Shown here in pieces: positions 1-8,960 of a stretch of DNA of 47,230 nucleotides; the first letter of the stretch is position 1; the number at the start of each line of letters is the position of its first letter. Both the position numbers and the translations under genes were made by a program. Source of the stretch: Methanomassiliicoccales archaeon. GTDB lineage: Archaea > Thermoplasmatota > Thermoplasmata > Methanomassiliicoccales > JACIVX01. The DNA lies in NCBI GenBank assembly GCA_029907465.1, contig JARYLV010000013.1, positions 1 through 47,230 on the forward strand, given 5' to 3'. The notes under the pieces were generated by a model. That model searched no databases. It was not told the origin of the DNA and saw only the letters and a program-made list of their open reading frames with translations.

Positions 1-2
1 CG

Positions 3-110
3 ATCGCGATCGCGGCAGCTGAAGTTGCCGTCGGGCTTGCAATACTGTTGGCGCTTTCAAAGGCGAGGGACACAATCAATCTCGACGAAATCAATCTGCT
101 GAGGTGGTGA
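3..110 (+). CDS. nuoK: NADH/F420H2 dehydrogenase-like subunit K, C-terminal fragment
   Basis: Only the last 35 codons are in the window; the gene begins upstream. The fragment carries the conserved end of NuoK/FpoK, with [15 protein letters not shown], a helix bearing a buried Glu that in this family belongs to the proton path. It then has a polar tail ending in a TGA at 108-110. Subunit K is a small three-helix membrane protein between subunits J and L of the complex I membrane arm. It is directly followed by subunit L, whose Shine-Dalgarno sequence lies in these last codons. Identification is firm from the motif plus the L-M-N genes that follow. Whether the complex takes electrons from NADH, F420H2 or ferredoxin cannot be told from this part. 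Confidence 0.9.
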   Translation: MAIAAAEVAVGLAILLALSKARDTINLDEINLLRW

Positions 111-112
111 GA

Positions 113-2077
113 TTGCAGGCGGTCGAATTTGCATGGCTCATCCCGATCTTTCCCTTGATCGCTGGGCTGATAGTCGGTTTGATCGGTCATCGATTGAGAG
201 AGGGCGGTGGTTACGTTGCGATCACTGGTTCTGCGATATCTCTCATCATCACAGCATTTGTTGTCGCCCAGGTTCTTGATGGGTCTTTCGACGCGGCCGA
301 CGGGGTCATCGACGGAGTCTTCGAACAATCGCGCAGTTGGCTTACTTTATCTGAGACCTATTCCTTCGAAATAGGTATCTATATCGATCAGCTGACGGCG
401 CTTATGCTCGTCGTCGTTTCCCTCGTCTCGACACTCGTCATCATCTATTCGATTGCATACATGGGTGAAGAGGGCGGGAGGAAGAGGCGTTATTACACTG
501 AGATATCGCTTTTCGTCGGGGTCATGCTCGGCCTCGTCCTCGCGAACAATTACCTCGAACTCTTCATCTTCTGGGAGCTCGTCGGGCTTTGTTCGTATCT
601 TTTGATAGGGTTCTGGTATCACAAGCCATCAGCAGCTTCTGCGGCAAAGAAAGCGTTCATTGTGACGAGAGTAGGCGACATCATGTTCATGGTGGGGCTG
701 ATCATCCTCTTCACGACATTCAAGACCTTGAACTTCCGCGAGCTCTTTGAGATGGAGGTCTCAGGTAGCGACCTTGGCCTCCTAACGATAGGCACTTTTA
801 TGATTTTCGGCGGTGCGATCGGGAAGAGTGCGCAGTTCCCGCTACATGACTGGTTGCCGGACGCAATGGAAGGCCCTACGACAGTCTCAGCGCTCATTCA
901 TGCGGCAACGATGGTCAAGGCGGGTGTGTATCTCGTTGCGCGATCGTTCCCGCTGTTCGTCCAGACCCCAGATACGTTGATGGTCGTGGCGATCATCGGG
1001 GGAGTAACCGCGTTCATGGCGGCCACGATGGCACTCAATAATCCCAATATCAAACGTGTGCTTGCCTATTCGACAATCAGCCAGCTCGGCTACATGATGC
1101 TCGCGCTCGGTGCTGGTGGATATATCTTCTACTATCTGCACGGCGCGGAGGGCTATACCGCTTCCATGTTCCACTTGATGAACCATGCCTTCTTCAAGGC
1201 GCTCCTCTTCCTGTGCGCCGGTAGCGTTATTCACGCTGTCAATACAGAGGACATGCGGCTGATGGGAGGTCTTGGCAAGAAAATGAAAATCACATCATTC
1301 ACGATGCTCATTGGAGCTCTCTCCATCTCGGGCATACCTCCGTTCAGCGGCTTTTGGAGCAAGGACGAGGTGCTTGCAACGGTTTTCGAAGCATGTGAGC
1401 TAAATTGGGTCTTCGCTTTACTTTACATCCTCGGTATCGCGACAGCCTTCATGACCGCCTTTTATATGTTCCGCCTCTGGTTCATGACGTTCGCAGGGGA
1501 AGAAGGCGAAGCGAGTAGTCATGCACATGAATCGCCGAAGATTATGACCATCCCATTAATCATCCTGGCGCTTCTCGCTGCCGGCTCATTCCTTGTTCTG
1601 TTCGTTGGCGGAGGATTTGGGTCCCAAATCTTCTTTGAAGAACCTCATGCCCTTACAGCCAGTGAAATTCTAGCGGTGACATTCACCGATCCTCTCACCT
1701 ACCTATCGATTGCAGTCGCACTTTGCGGGGTCGGAATGGCTTACGCAACTTACTACAAAAGGACAATCTCTCCAGAGATTTTTGTTTCCACAAAAGCTCG
1801 AAGAACTTTATACAACATCCTCCTCAATCGTTACGGATTTGCTGTCGGCTATAACGCATTCGCTGAGAAAGTCGTGTATGGGTTTGCGATTGTTGTCGAC
1901 GCGTTTGACAGATACGTCATCGATGGCATTGTTAACGGCGTTGCCTTCCTTCTAACGAGGGCAGGCCACTATATCAGGAAGATCCAGACAGGATACGTGC
2001 AACTCTACGCGACGATCATTATCGCGGCGATTTCGGTCATTATTGTTCTTCTTTATCTCATTGGAGGTCTGAGATGA
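113..2077 (+). CDS. nuoL: NADH/F420H2 dehydrogenase-like subunit L
   Basis: Largest antiporter-like subunit of a complex I-type proton pump, an integral membrane protein of about 650 residues with some 14-16 hydrophobic helices. It has the family hallmarks FWELVGLCSYLLIGFW (the Glu of the proton channel), LHDWLPDAMEGPTTVSALIH, and a long amphipathic C-terminal helix region. The frame is open from GTG at 104. I prefer TTG 113 because GAGGTG at 101-106 sits 6 nt before it, the same spacing as at the next gene. The product then starts MQAVEFAWLIPIF. It belongs to a K-L-M-N operon and its end overlaps nuoM by 4 nt (ATGA). The symbol fpoL would apply if the complex oxidises F420H2. Confidence 0.93.
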   Translation: MQAVEFAWLIPIFPLIAGLIVGLIGHRLREGGGYVAITGSAISLIITAFVVAQVLDGSFDAADGVIDGVFEQSRSWLTLSETYSFEIGIYIDQLTALMLVVVSLVSTLVIIYSIAYMGEEGGRKRRYYTEISLFVGVMLGLVLANNYLELFIFWELVGLCSYLLIGFWYHKPSAASAAKKAFIVTRVGDIMFMVGLIILFTTFKTLNFRELFEMEVSGSDLGLLTIGTFMIFGGAIGKSAQFPLHDWLPDAMEGPTTVSALIHAATMVKAGVYLVARSFPLFVQTPDTLMVVAIIGGVTAFMAATMALNNPNIKRVLAYSTISQLGYMMLALGAGGYIFYYLHGAEGYTASMFHLMNHAFFKALLFLCAGSVIHAVNTEDMRLMGGLGKKMKITSFTMLIGALSISGIPPFSGFWSKDEVLATVFEACELNWVFALLYILGIATAFMTAFYMFRLWFMTFAGEEGEASSHAHESPKIMTIPLIILALLAAGSFLVLFVGGGFGSQIFFEEPHALTASEILAVTFTDPLTYLSIAVALCGVGMAYATYYKRTISPEIFVSTKARRTLYNILLNRYGFAVGYNAFAEKVVYGFAIVVDAFDRYVIDGIVNGVAFLLTRAGHYIRKIQTGYVQLYATIIIAAISVIIVLLYLIGGLR

Positions 2078-3570
2078 TGCTAGAGAATGTGCCGATACTT
2101 TCGCTCCTCATCCTTATTCCTCTGATTGGTTCGATTCTGGTATTTGCACTTGGCAATACGAGGAAGGCTGCTGCGAGTATCGCTTTAGTCTTTTCCGCGA
2201 TCCCACTCGCCCTATCGATATTCCTCCTGCTTGATTTTCATATAGGGGCTATTGGCTATCAATTCATTGAAAAGTACACCTGGATTGAAAGCTACGGAAT
2301 CGCTTATCACTTGGGTGTCGATGGCATCAGTGTTCCAATGGTTTTCCTGACAGCGCTCCTCTGTTTCCTCGCGATCCTGTTTTCCTGGGATGTCGAACAC
2401 CGAACAAAGGAGTACATGGGGTTGATGCTCGTCCTCGAGGTCGGTGTCCTCGGGGTATTTACGGCCCTTGACTATTTCCTCTTTTATGTCTTCTGGGAAG
2501 TCGTCCTGATCCCGATGTATTTCCTTATAGCGATTTGGGGAGGACCTCGGCGCGCTTACGCTTCGATCAAATTCTTCATCTACACGCACGTTGCGAGCCT
2601 TGCGATGTTGATCACCATCATGGCCCTGTACTTCGAAGCGAAACCGATCCTCGGGTATGCGACGTTCAGCATCGTAGATATCGCAAGCGTCAGTGGGAAT
2701 TTCAATTACCTCTTCCAGGTTGGTGCGTTCGCAGCGCTCTTCTTTGCATTCGGCGTCAAGATGCCAGTTGTACCATTTCATACGTGGCTTCCAGACGCCC
2801 ACGTCGAAGCGCCGACAGCGGGAAGCGTTCTGCTTGCCGGACTCCTGCTCAAAATGGGGTCCTACGGTATTATCAGGATCGCATTGCCGACGCTTCCAGA
2901 TGGCGCGAATGCGCTCATGCCCTTGATGCTTGCGATCGCGATCCTCTCGATCCTCTATGGGTCCCTGGTCTGTTTGGCTCAGAGGGACCTCAAGAAAATG
3001 GTGGCCTTTTCGTCGATCAGTCACATGGGCATTGTTCTCCTTGGCATTTCGACTGGATCTCAACTCGGTATCGCGGCAGCGGTGCTGCAGATGTTCGCAC
3101 ACGGACTCATCACAGCTGTTCTCTTCATGATGTGTGGCGTCGTCCAGCACAAGGTCGGAACAAGGGAAATACCGCTCCTCGGTGGCCTGGCGCCAAAAAT
3201 GCCTCTTGCTGCAACATTCATGACGATAGGCTTCCTCGCGTCGCTCGGCTTGCCTGGGATGATCGGGTTTGTGGCGGAGTTCTCAGTGTTCATTGCCACA
3301 TTTGACGCATACGCGTGGATACTGATGCTTCCGATTGCAAGTGTCGCGATCACGGCTGGTTATTACCTATGGGCATTGCAACGCACAATGTTCGGCCCGC
3401 TGACCGAGAAAATCGATACATCGCATGCCCACGATGTCAACTGGTACGAGGCGGTGCCACTGGCTATTCTGGCGATCTTAATCGTCTTCTTTGGCATGTT
3501 TCCGGGTGTTGTCATGGATTACATCACGCCATCGGCGAACATCATTTCTGCGATTCTGGGGGTGGGCTGA
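2074..3570 (+). CDS. nuoM: NADH/F420H2 dehydrogenase-like subunit M
   Basis: Second antiporter-like subunit of the complex I membrane arm, 498 residues and about 14 membrane helices, the usual family size. Visible markers are FYVFWEVVLIPMYFLIAIWG, with the essential channel Glu, and VPFHTWLPDAHVEAPTAGSV, with the Lys/His/Asp set typical of NuoM/FpoM. The ATG overlaps the nuoL stop (ATGA), with GGAGGT 5 nt upstream, so start and coupling are clear. It should pump protons together with subunits L and N. Nothing looks truncated. Confidence 0.95.
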   Translation: MMLENVPILSLLILIPLIGSILVFALGNTRKAAASIALVFSAIPLALSIFLLLDFHIGAIGYQFIEKYTWIESYGIAYHLGVDGISVPMVFLTALLCFLAILFSWDVEHRTKEYMGLMLVLEVGVLGVFTALDYFLFYVFWEVVLIPMYFLIAIWGGPRRAYASIKFFIYTHVASLAMLITIMALYFEAKPILGYATFSIVDIASVSGNFNYLFQVGAFAALFFAFGVKMPVVPFHTWLPDAHVEAPTAGSVLLAGLLLKMGSYGIIRIALPTLPDGANALMPLMLAIAILSILYGSLVCLAQRDLKKMVAFSSISHMGIVLLGISTGSQLGIAAAVLQMFAHGLITAVLFMMCGVVQHKVGTREIPLLGGLAPKMPLAATFMTIGFLASLGLPGMIGFVAEFSVFIATFDAYAWILMLPIASVAITAGYYLWALQRTMFGPLTEKIDTSHAHDVNWYEAVPLAILAILIVFFGMFPGVVMDYITPSANIISAILGVG

Positions 3571-5025
3571 TTGGTCGATCTCTCACCTGTTTATTCGGAA
3601 ATCATCATACTTCTATTTGCGGTTGGGTTACCAGCAGTCTATTATCTCACGAAGTCTGAGAAAGCACTTAGTATCGTATCGCTGGTTGGCATCATTGCGG
3701 CGATGATCCCTCTATTGATTTTCTATATTGACGGTTCCCAACCAGTTGTTTTTGCGGGGGGATTGCTGAGGCTCGATGCGTTCGCTGTTGCGTTCAAACT
3801 GGTCTTCCTTGCTGTCGCGCTGTACGTGACCATTGCCTCGATCCGATACGTTAAGGGAGAAAGGCATCTGGCCGAGTATTATTCATTGATTTTGCTCGCC
3901 ACCCTCGGTATGATGGTCGTCGCCTCATCTCTCGACCTTATCACCCTATTTGTAGGGCTGGAGCTTGCAAGCCTCTCCTCATATGCACTCGTTGGATTTA
4001 GAAAAGCTGATAAGAGGGGAATTGAAGCGGCGACAAAGTATCTTATCATCGGCGCACTTTCTTCGGCGATCTCCCTCTACGGTATCTCCCTCATCTACGG
4101 GATTACTGGTAGCACTGTGTTTGCGGACATCGGCACTGCAATCGCCACGGCTAGTGGTATGGATCCGATAATCCTGTTGGCCATTGGTCTCCTCATAGCG
4201 GGATTTGGATTCAAAGTTGCCATCGTTCCATTTCACATGTGGGCACCTGATGTTTACGAAGGCGCACCCACGACGATCACCTCGCTCCTCGCCTCGAGTT
4301 CAAAGAAAATGGGTTTCGTCGCACTCTTCAAAATATTCCTCATAGGTCTCATCGCGATCAAGGCTGATTGGGATGTTGTCGTCGCGGTCATCGCCGTCCT
4401 CACGATGACAATCGGCAATCTCGTTGCCATTTCGCAGACGAACATCAAGCGGATGCTCGCATACTCTAGCATTGCTCAAGCTGGTTACATCCTGATCGTC
4501 CTTCCGATCGGCACTGAGTACGCGCTGGCAGGTGGCATCTTCCACATCATTACACACGCTTTCATGAAGGGAGGCGCCTTTATCATTGTCGCTGCATTAT
4601 CAACTGTCGCACTCGGAGAAAGCCTGGCAGACTATAAGGGGCTCGGTAAACGCTCACCGTTCCTCGCATTCTCAATGGGCGTCCTTCTCCTTTCGCTCGC
4701 AGGCATTCCACCGCTTTCCGGGTTCGCGAGTAAATTCTGGCTATTCTCAAGTGCAGTCGATGCGGCGATCGCCCCAGAGCAGAGCTGGGTCCTATGGCTT
4801 GCGGTCTTCGGTGTGATCAACAGCGCGATCTCGCTTTACTATTACGTTCGAGTAATCAAGTACATGTACGTCGAATCGGGTCCAGAAGAACCGATCAGAG
4901 TTCCAAACTCGATGATCCTCGCGATTGCGATAACGGTCGTCGCGACGATCGTCATCGGCCTGTTCCCGTCGCCAATCCTCGAACTTTGCAGAGAGGCGGC
5001 GCGCGCGTTCTTCTCAGGGATGTGA
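3571..5025 (+). CDS. nuoN: NADH/F420H2 dehydrogenase-like subunit N
   Basis: Third antiporter-like subunit, 484 residues with about 14 membrane helices. It shows FVGLELASLSSYALVGF (channel Glu) and VPFHMWAPDVYEGAPTTITS, both diagnostic of NuoN/FpoN. The TTG start follows the nuoM TGA with no gap and a G-rich ribosome site precedes it (GGGGGTGGG). The gene ends the operon: the next gene, a CBS protein on the other strand, is convergent with an 11-nt gap. No FpoO-like gene follows, unlike the Methanosarcina fpo operon. Confidence 0.94.
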   Translation: MVDLSPVYSEIIILLFAVGLPAVYYLTKSEKALSIVSLVGIIAAMIPLLIFYIDGSQPVVFAGGLLRLDAFAVAFKLVFLAVALYVTIASIRYVKGERHLAEYYSLILLATLGMMVVASSLDLITLFVGLELASLSSYALVGFRKADKRGIEAATKYLIIGALSSAISLYGISLIYGITGSTVFADIGTAIATASGMDPIILLAIGLLIAGFGFKVAIVPFHMWAPDVYEGAPTTITSLLASSSKKMGFVALFKIFLIGLIAIKADWDVVVAVIAVLTMTIGNLVAISQTNIKRMLAYSSIAQAGYILIVLPIGTEYALAGGIFHIITHAFMKGGAFIIVAALSTVALGESLADYKGLGKRSPFLAFSMGVLLLSLAGIPPLSGFASKFWLFSSAVDAAIAPEQSWVLWLAVFGVINSAISLYYYVRVIKYMYVESGPEEPIRVPNSMILAIAITVVATIVIGLFPSPILELCREAARAFFSGM

Positions 5026-5036
5026 AACATCGACCC

Positions 5037-5462
5037 CTACTTCTTTCTTTTTGACATCTCATCTTCGTATGCTCTGAGTGCATCGAGGAACGAAATCGTG
5101 CCGACAAACTCGCCAGCTGAATCGACCACGAGAACCCTACTCACCCCACCTATTAACATGAGTCGCAACGCGTCGATGACATATCCATCCTCATGAATCT
5201 GGATGCAGGGATTTTGTCCGACGAGGGTGCAGGCGGTCATAAATTCCTTCACCTTGACGGTCGAGGGGTCACGACCTTGTACGATGACCCTCGTTACATC
5301 CGTCGAGGTAATGACGCCGAGGACGATATCTTCCTCTTTCACAACGACGCCCGTCTGGTGCCGCTGCACCATCAATTTCACGACATCTTCTAGCGTTGCC
5401 CCGTAGTCGACAACGGGAGGATCGCGGTCGACATAATCCTTTACTTTTGCCTTGACTTGCAT
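5037..5462 (-). CDS. Two-CBS-domain protein
   Basis: 141 residues made almost entirely of a CBS pair. The first repeat runs about 10-70 (VVKEEDIVLGVITSTDVTRV) and the second about 75-132 (VLVVDSAGEFVGTISFLDAL). CBS pairs bind adenine nucleotides such as AMP, ATP or SAM and act as stand-alone sensors or regulatory modules. No catalytic or DNA-binding domain is present, so the partner is unknown. It is monocistronic and convergent with nuoN. Family assignment is solid; the role is not known. Confidence 0.85.
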   Translation of the reverse strand: MQVKAKVKDYVDRDPPVVDYGATLEDVVKLMVQRHQTGVVVKEEDIVLGVITSTDVTRVIVQGRDPSTVKVKEFMTACTLVGQNPCIQIHEDGYVIDALRLMLIGGVSRVLVVDSAGEFVGTISFLDALRAYEDEMSKRKK

Positions 5463-5691
5463 GTGGTCGGAATGATTGGAAGTCGTCTCACTTAAACTTT
5501 TTCTTGTAGCAGATCTCTTGTCCCGACTCTGAATCTTCTATAAGATCTGAGACAGGCACCGTTTTCTTGCGACCTGTCGTCGCTTGATCGGTTCAACCCT
5601 AAACACTCAATAAAATCCTCAACTTCTTCACATGCAATCACTGCGAGAAATCGTCCAGCCTGGTGAGTGAGGGAATTTGAAGAATCGAGAC

Positions 5692-5700
5692 AATTAATAA
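5692..5700 (+). promoter_or_regulatory. Putative TATA box for the prenyl synthase gene
   Basis: An AATTAATAA stretch lies about 37 nt before the preferred ATG at 5733, giving a predicted transcript with a leader of roughly 10-15 nt. The longer open frame from 5667 would begin upstream of this box, which argues for the later start. Weak because the region is AT-rich. Confidence 0.4.
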
Positions 5701-5732
5701 GTACATTATCATCATTAGGCATCTCGATATTG

Positions 5733-6692
5733 ATGAGCTGGGACCTTCCAATCAGAAAGGAACTAAACATGGTGGAAGAGGAGATCAGGAGAAGTGTACA
5801 CTCCCAGCAGCAGCTATTGACGGAGATCTCGATGCACGTGATCGGTGCAGGGGGGAAAAGAATTCGCCCTGGTGTTTCGATCCTTTGCTACAAGGCAGTG
5901 GGGGGCACAGAAGTCTCCAATGTCATTGGAATCGCCGCCGCGTTTGAACTCATCCACAGTGCGACCCTCATCCACGACGACATTAACGATGGAGGGACGA
6001 TGAGGCGGGGCAAAGTCTCAGCATTCAAGAAATACGGTGTCCAGCTCGCGCTGGTGGCTGGTGACTTCCTCTTTGTCAAAGGTTTTCGTGCAGGCGGTTC
6101 TTTCAGCAAAGAAGTGGTCGAAATCATCGCGGACTCCTGCGCGTGCATGGCTGAAGGAGAGATCCTCCAGGTCGGACACATCAATGACGCGTCGACATCG
6201 ATCGATACCTATCTCAAAATCATCGAGGGGAAGACGGCGAAACCGATCGAGGCGAGTGCAAAGGTCGGCGCGTTCCTCGGGGGCGGGTCGCCGGTGATGA
6301 TCGAAACCCTCGGAAGCTATGGCCTCAACCTCGGTATGGCCTTCCAGATCATGGACGATATTCTTGATATTGTTGGAAAGGAAGACGTCCTCGGCAAACC
6401 GAAAGGGATGGATTTTTCGGACGGGACGCCGACGTTGCCGATTATCCTGGCGATGGAAGACGGTCACAAAGGAAAGAGGTTGTCCGAACTTTTTGAAAAG
6501 AAAAAGAAGCGCCGTTGGGAGGTCGAGGAAGCCTTGAAAATTTTGATGGAATCGGATGCCATTCGGCTTTCGAAAGAGAAGGCGCTTGAGTTCTCAAATA
6601 GGGCGATTGAGTCGTTATCGATTCTGAGGCCGTCGGTCTACGAAGAAGCACTGAGATCCCTTGCCAGGACTGTCGTTGAACGGGAATCGTGA
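5733..6692 (+). CDS. Geranylgeranyl diphosphate synthase-type polyprenyl synthase
   Basis: Trans-prenyltransferase that condenses isopentenyl diphosphate with allylic diphosphates to make the C20 or longer chains of archaeal ether lipids. From ATG 5733 it is 319 residues, usual for the family. GGKRIRP is near 40-46, the first Asp-rich motif HDDIND at 81-86 and the second MDDILD at 207-212, both with all Mg2+-binding Asp residues. The residue block before the first motif (AFELIHSATLI) sets chain length but I cannot call C15, C20 or longer from it. The frame is open back to 5667, but a TATA-like box at 5692-5700 favours 5733. The next gene is a geranylgeranyl reductase, fitting a lipid role. 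Confidence 0.88.
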   Translation: MSWDLPIRKELNMVEEEIRRSVHSQQQLLTEISMHVIGAGGKRIRPGVSILCYKAVGGTEVSNVIGIAAAFELIHSATLIHDDINDGGTMRRGKVSAFKKYGVQLALVAGDFLFVKGFRAGGSFSKEVVEIIADSCACMAEGEILQVGHINDASTSIDTYLKIIEGKTAKPIEASAKVGAFLGGGSPVMIETLGSYGLNLGMAFQIMDDILDIVGKEDVLGKPKGMDFSDGTPTLPIILAMEDGHKGKRLSELFEKKKKRRWEVEEALKILMESDAIRLSKEKALEFSNRAIESLSILRPSVYEEALRSLARTVVERES

Positions 6693-6784
6693 TAGAACTC
6701 ATGGAGAATGGGTAATGTCTTCGATCTGCACATGGAAAACGATAAATCTGGCTATATCACACTAACAGCGCAGGGGAATCGCCG

Positions 6785-7873
6785 ATGGCAGAGAGATTGT
6801 CGACTGATATCCTGGTCGTTGGTGCGGGACCAGCAGGATCAACAGCGGCGGAGCACGCAGCTCTTCACGGCGCAGACGTCCTGCTCATCGAACGCAAGAA
6901 AGAAATCGGCATCCCTTTCGCCTGCGGTGAATTTCTCCCGTCCATTGATGAGGTGAAAAGGATATTTCCTGGTGCCCGTGATATCGATACACTGTTCGAC
7001 ATCCCCAGAGAACTAATTTCTTTGGAGACTCACCGATTGAGGATCTATTCGCCAGAACTACGTGTCTACGAATTTGATTTCGACGGCTTCACGACATACC
7101 GTGATCGATTTGATCAGTATTTAGCCTCAAAAGCACTTAAGGCTGGAGCGAAGGTCCTGACAGGGTGTACCTTTATTTCTATTGACGGGGACAGAGTCGT
7201 GACGAATCAATGTGAGGTGAAAGCGAAACTCGTGATCGGGGCCGACGGACCGCGGTCCCGCGTTGCCAAGAGCCTCGGTCTTCCGAAGAACAGAGAATTA
7301 TGTCCTGCTGTAACAGCCCAGGCGGTTGGTAACTTCGAGCCGGTTGCGGAGATGTATTTTGGCAATATCGCACCGGGGGGATATGCCTGGATCCTACCGA
7401 AGCGCGGCGGTGCCAACGTCGGGGTCGGTATATCGCCTCGATTTGCGAGCAAGACCGTCGGAGAGTACTTCAAGGAATTTATCGACTGGAAGCAGATTGA
7501 TGTAGGAAAACCGGCTGGAAAGTATGTGCCTATGGGAGGTCCACTGCACCCCAATTACAACGATAAAGGCCTCATCGTCGGTGATGCGGCCGGTCATGTG
7601 ATGGCCGTCAACGGTGGCGGAATCCCGATAGCATTGATCTGTGGAAAGATCGCTGGCGAAGTGGCGGCTGCTTGCGTCAGATCTGGTGAATCTATATCTC
7701 GATACGGTGAGGAGTGTCGCAGGCAAGTGGAAAAACCCCTCAGGATCGCGCTTCGGACAAAAGTTCTTGCAGATCTTTGCTGGGGGAGTCGGAGAAGGCT
7801 TGAACTTGCGATGAGGGTACTTGGTAAGAGGCGAATGGCCAATATCATCAGATGCAAGCGCCTATTTCCGTAG
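6785..7873 (+). CDS. Geranylgeranyl reductase family FAD protein
   Basis: 362-residue flavoprotein with an N-terminal dinucleotide fold (VVGAGPAGSTAAEHAA at about 11-26), an FAD ribose-binding ERKKEIG, and the second FAD motif GLIVGDAAGHVMAVNGGGI near 259-277. This family (digeranylgeranylglycerophospholipid reductase and relatives) saturates the isoprenoid chains of archaeal lipids using FAD. The loop FACGEF carries the Cys usually seen near the substrate site. It lies 92 nt after the polyprenyl synthase, so the two probably serve the same pathway. Other members reduce quinones or chlorophyll side chains; context favours lipids. Confidence 0.85.
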   Translation: MAERLSTDILVVGAGPAGSTAAEHAALHGADVLLIERKKEIGIPFACGEFLPSIDEVKRIFPGARDIDTLFDIPRELISLETHRLRIYSPELRVYEFDFDGFTTYRDRFDQYLASKALKAGAKVLTGCTFISIDGDRVVTNQCEVKAKLVIGADGPRSRVAKSLGLPKNRELCPAVTAQAVGNFEPVAEMYFGNIAPGGYAWILPKRGGANVGVGISPRFASKTVGEYFKEFIDWKQIDVGKPAGKYVPMGGPLHPNYNDKGLIVGDAAGHVMAVNGGGIPIALICGKIAGEVAAACVRSGESISRYGEECRRQVEKPLRIALRTKVLADLCWGSRRRLELAMRVLGKRRMANIIRCKRLFP

Positions 7874-8043
7874 TCCTTGAGGTCGACGACCCCCCTTTAG
7901 CCGTCATTTTGTGTTTGCATCAAAATTTCCAACTAATGGAATTGTACAGTATTGTAAGAATGGCCTACGTGTCCGATTAGCTGTTCAAAAGGGATTTCTT
8001 CGATTTGGGAGACATCTTCGAGGTTCGGATGCATTGTCGGAAA

Positions 8044-8517
8044 TTACTTTTTCTTTCTGGATCGCCTGCATTTAAGAGGACTTCCGCATACGGGGCATTC
8101 CTTAATCTCCTTATCAAAAGCTCTTCCGCAACCGAGGCATCTCATCTCCCATGAAAAGATCTCTTTGATACCCCTCGTGACGATATTGATATAATCGATG
8201 CCCATAGTCCTCGCCACATTTTGAATCGAATAGTCCTCTGTCAGGATTGTTGCTTTGAGGTCAAACGCAAGTGCTAGAACTTCTATGTCGGTATCTGACA
8301 ACTTGTGTGTATCCCCAGTTTTTTGAGCAGCAAGTCTAACCGCTTCTAAAGACGTGGTGGATGGATGCGTTATTTTGATTTTGAATTCCCAATAATCTAG
8401 GCGTCTGTCCTTGTATTTCTTCAGCTCGGACAGTACGCCTGGAGGCACGAGGATCTCAGCGTCTTGCGGCAGATCTTCCATTGCGAAGAAGGCAGAGGTG
8501 TCGACGACGTACTTCAT
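8044..8517 (-). CDS. nob1: Ribosome maturation endonuclease Nob1
   Basis: 157 residues: a PIN nuclease domain (VVDTSAFFAMED at the N-terminus, acidic residues in LSDTDIEVLALAFD and ILTEDYSIQNVA) followed by a C-terminal zinc ribbon (MRCLGCGRAF ... CPVCGSPLKC). That architecture and length are those of archaeal Nob1, which cuts the 3' end of precursor 16S rRNA. The basic tail CRRSRKKK probably contacts RNA. It is monocistronic on the minus strand. Unlike the PIN proteins at 39-41 kb, it has no antitoxin partner and is a housekeeping gene. Confidence 0.92.
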   Translation of the reverse strand: MKYVVDTSAFFAMEDLPQDAEILVPPGVLSELKKYKDRRLDYWEFKIKITHPSTTSLEAVRLAAQKTGDTHKLSDTDIEVLALAFDLKATILTEDYSIQNVARTMGIDYINIVTRGIKEIFSWEMRCLGCGRAFDKEIKECPVCGSPLKCRRSRKKK

Positions 8518-8652
8518 AGAGATTTAATTGCGCCTGCCCTAATAACTTCTTTTCTCTAGTCATGCTAGTGCACAAGTGTGTCATCCAGATATTCTTCATT
8601 GTAAAGGGAACAAGGTATTGTTAAATAGGATTACTGCAATCTCACCGCGGGA

Positions 8653-8913
8653 ATGAAGGAAATCGAAGTTGAACAGGAAGTCATCGACTTCATCAAGAAG
8701 CACAAGAGGGATTACAGGGTTTCGACGACGTGCTATGGACCAGTGATCCTCCCGACCGATGTGAAGCCTCCAAAAGATACCGATCTTAGGATCAAGATCG
8801 GGAAGAACACGCTCTTCGTCTCGATCGTCCAGGCGAGATATATCACGAAGGTGACAAAATCGATGCTCTACGAAGTCGATGAGGTTGCACGCAAGAAGTG
8901 CCCGATCCTGTAG
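8653..8913 (+). CDS. Conserved small archaeal protein, unknown
   Basis: 86 residues, charged, with alternating helix and strand propensity and no membrane segment. Features are a single Cys near position 28 (STTCYGPV), a proline-rich middle (VILPTDVKPPKDTD) and a C-terminal KKCPIL. A TATA-like GTTAAATAGG about 30 nt upstream gives a short-leader transcript beginning near the ATG. Codon use matches the neighbouring housekeeping genes and the frame is clean, so I take it as real. I do not recognise the family. Confidence 0.7.
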   Translation: MKEIEVEQEVIDFIKKHKRDYRVSTTCYGPVILPTDVKPPKDTDLRIKIGKNTLFVSIVQARYITKVTKSMLYEVDEVARKKCPIL

Positions 8914-8960
8914 CCTGGCCTATCTGTCATCGCGAGCCTCAATGAATTCTTATCAATCTC

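Noticed and set aside
2212-3150. 312-codon frame antisense to nuoM
   Set aside because: Highly charged shadow frame of a membrane-protein gene; nuoM is certain.
5492-5770. 92-codon minus-strand frame before the prenyl synthase
   Set aside because: Antisense to the promoter and start of the prenyl synthase, without a ribosome site.
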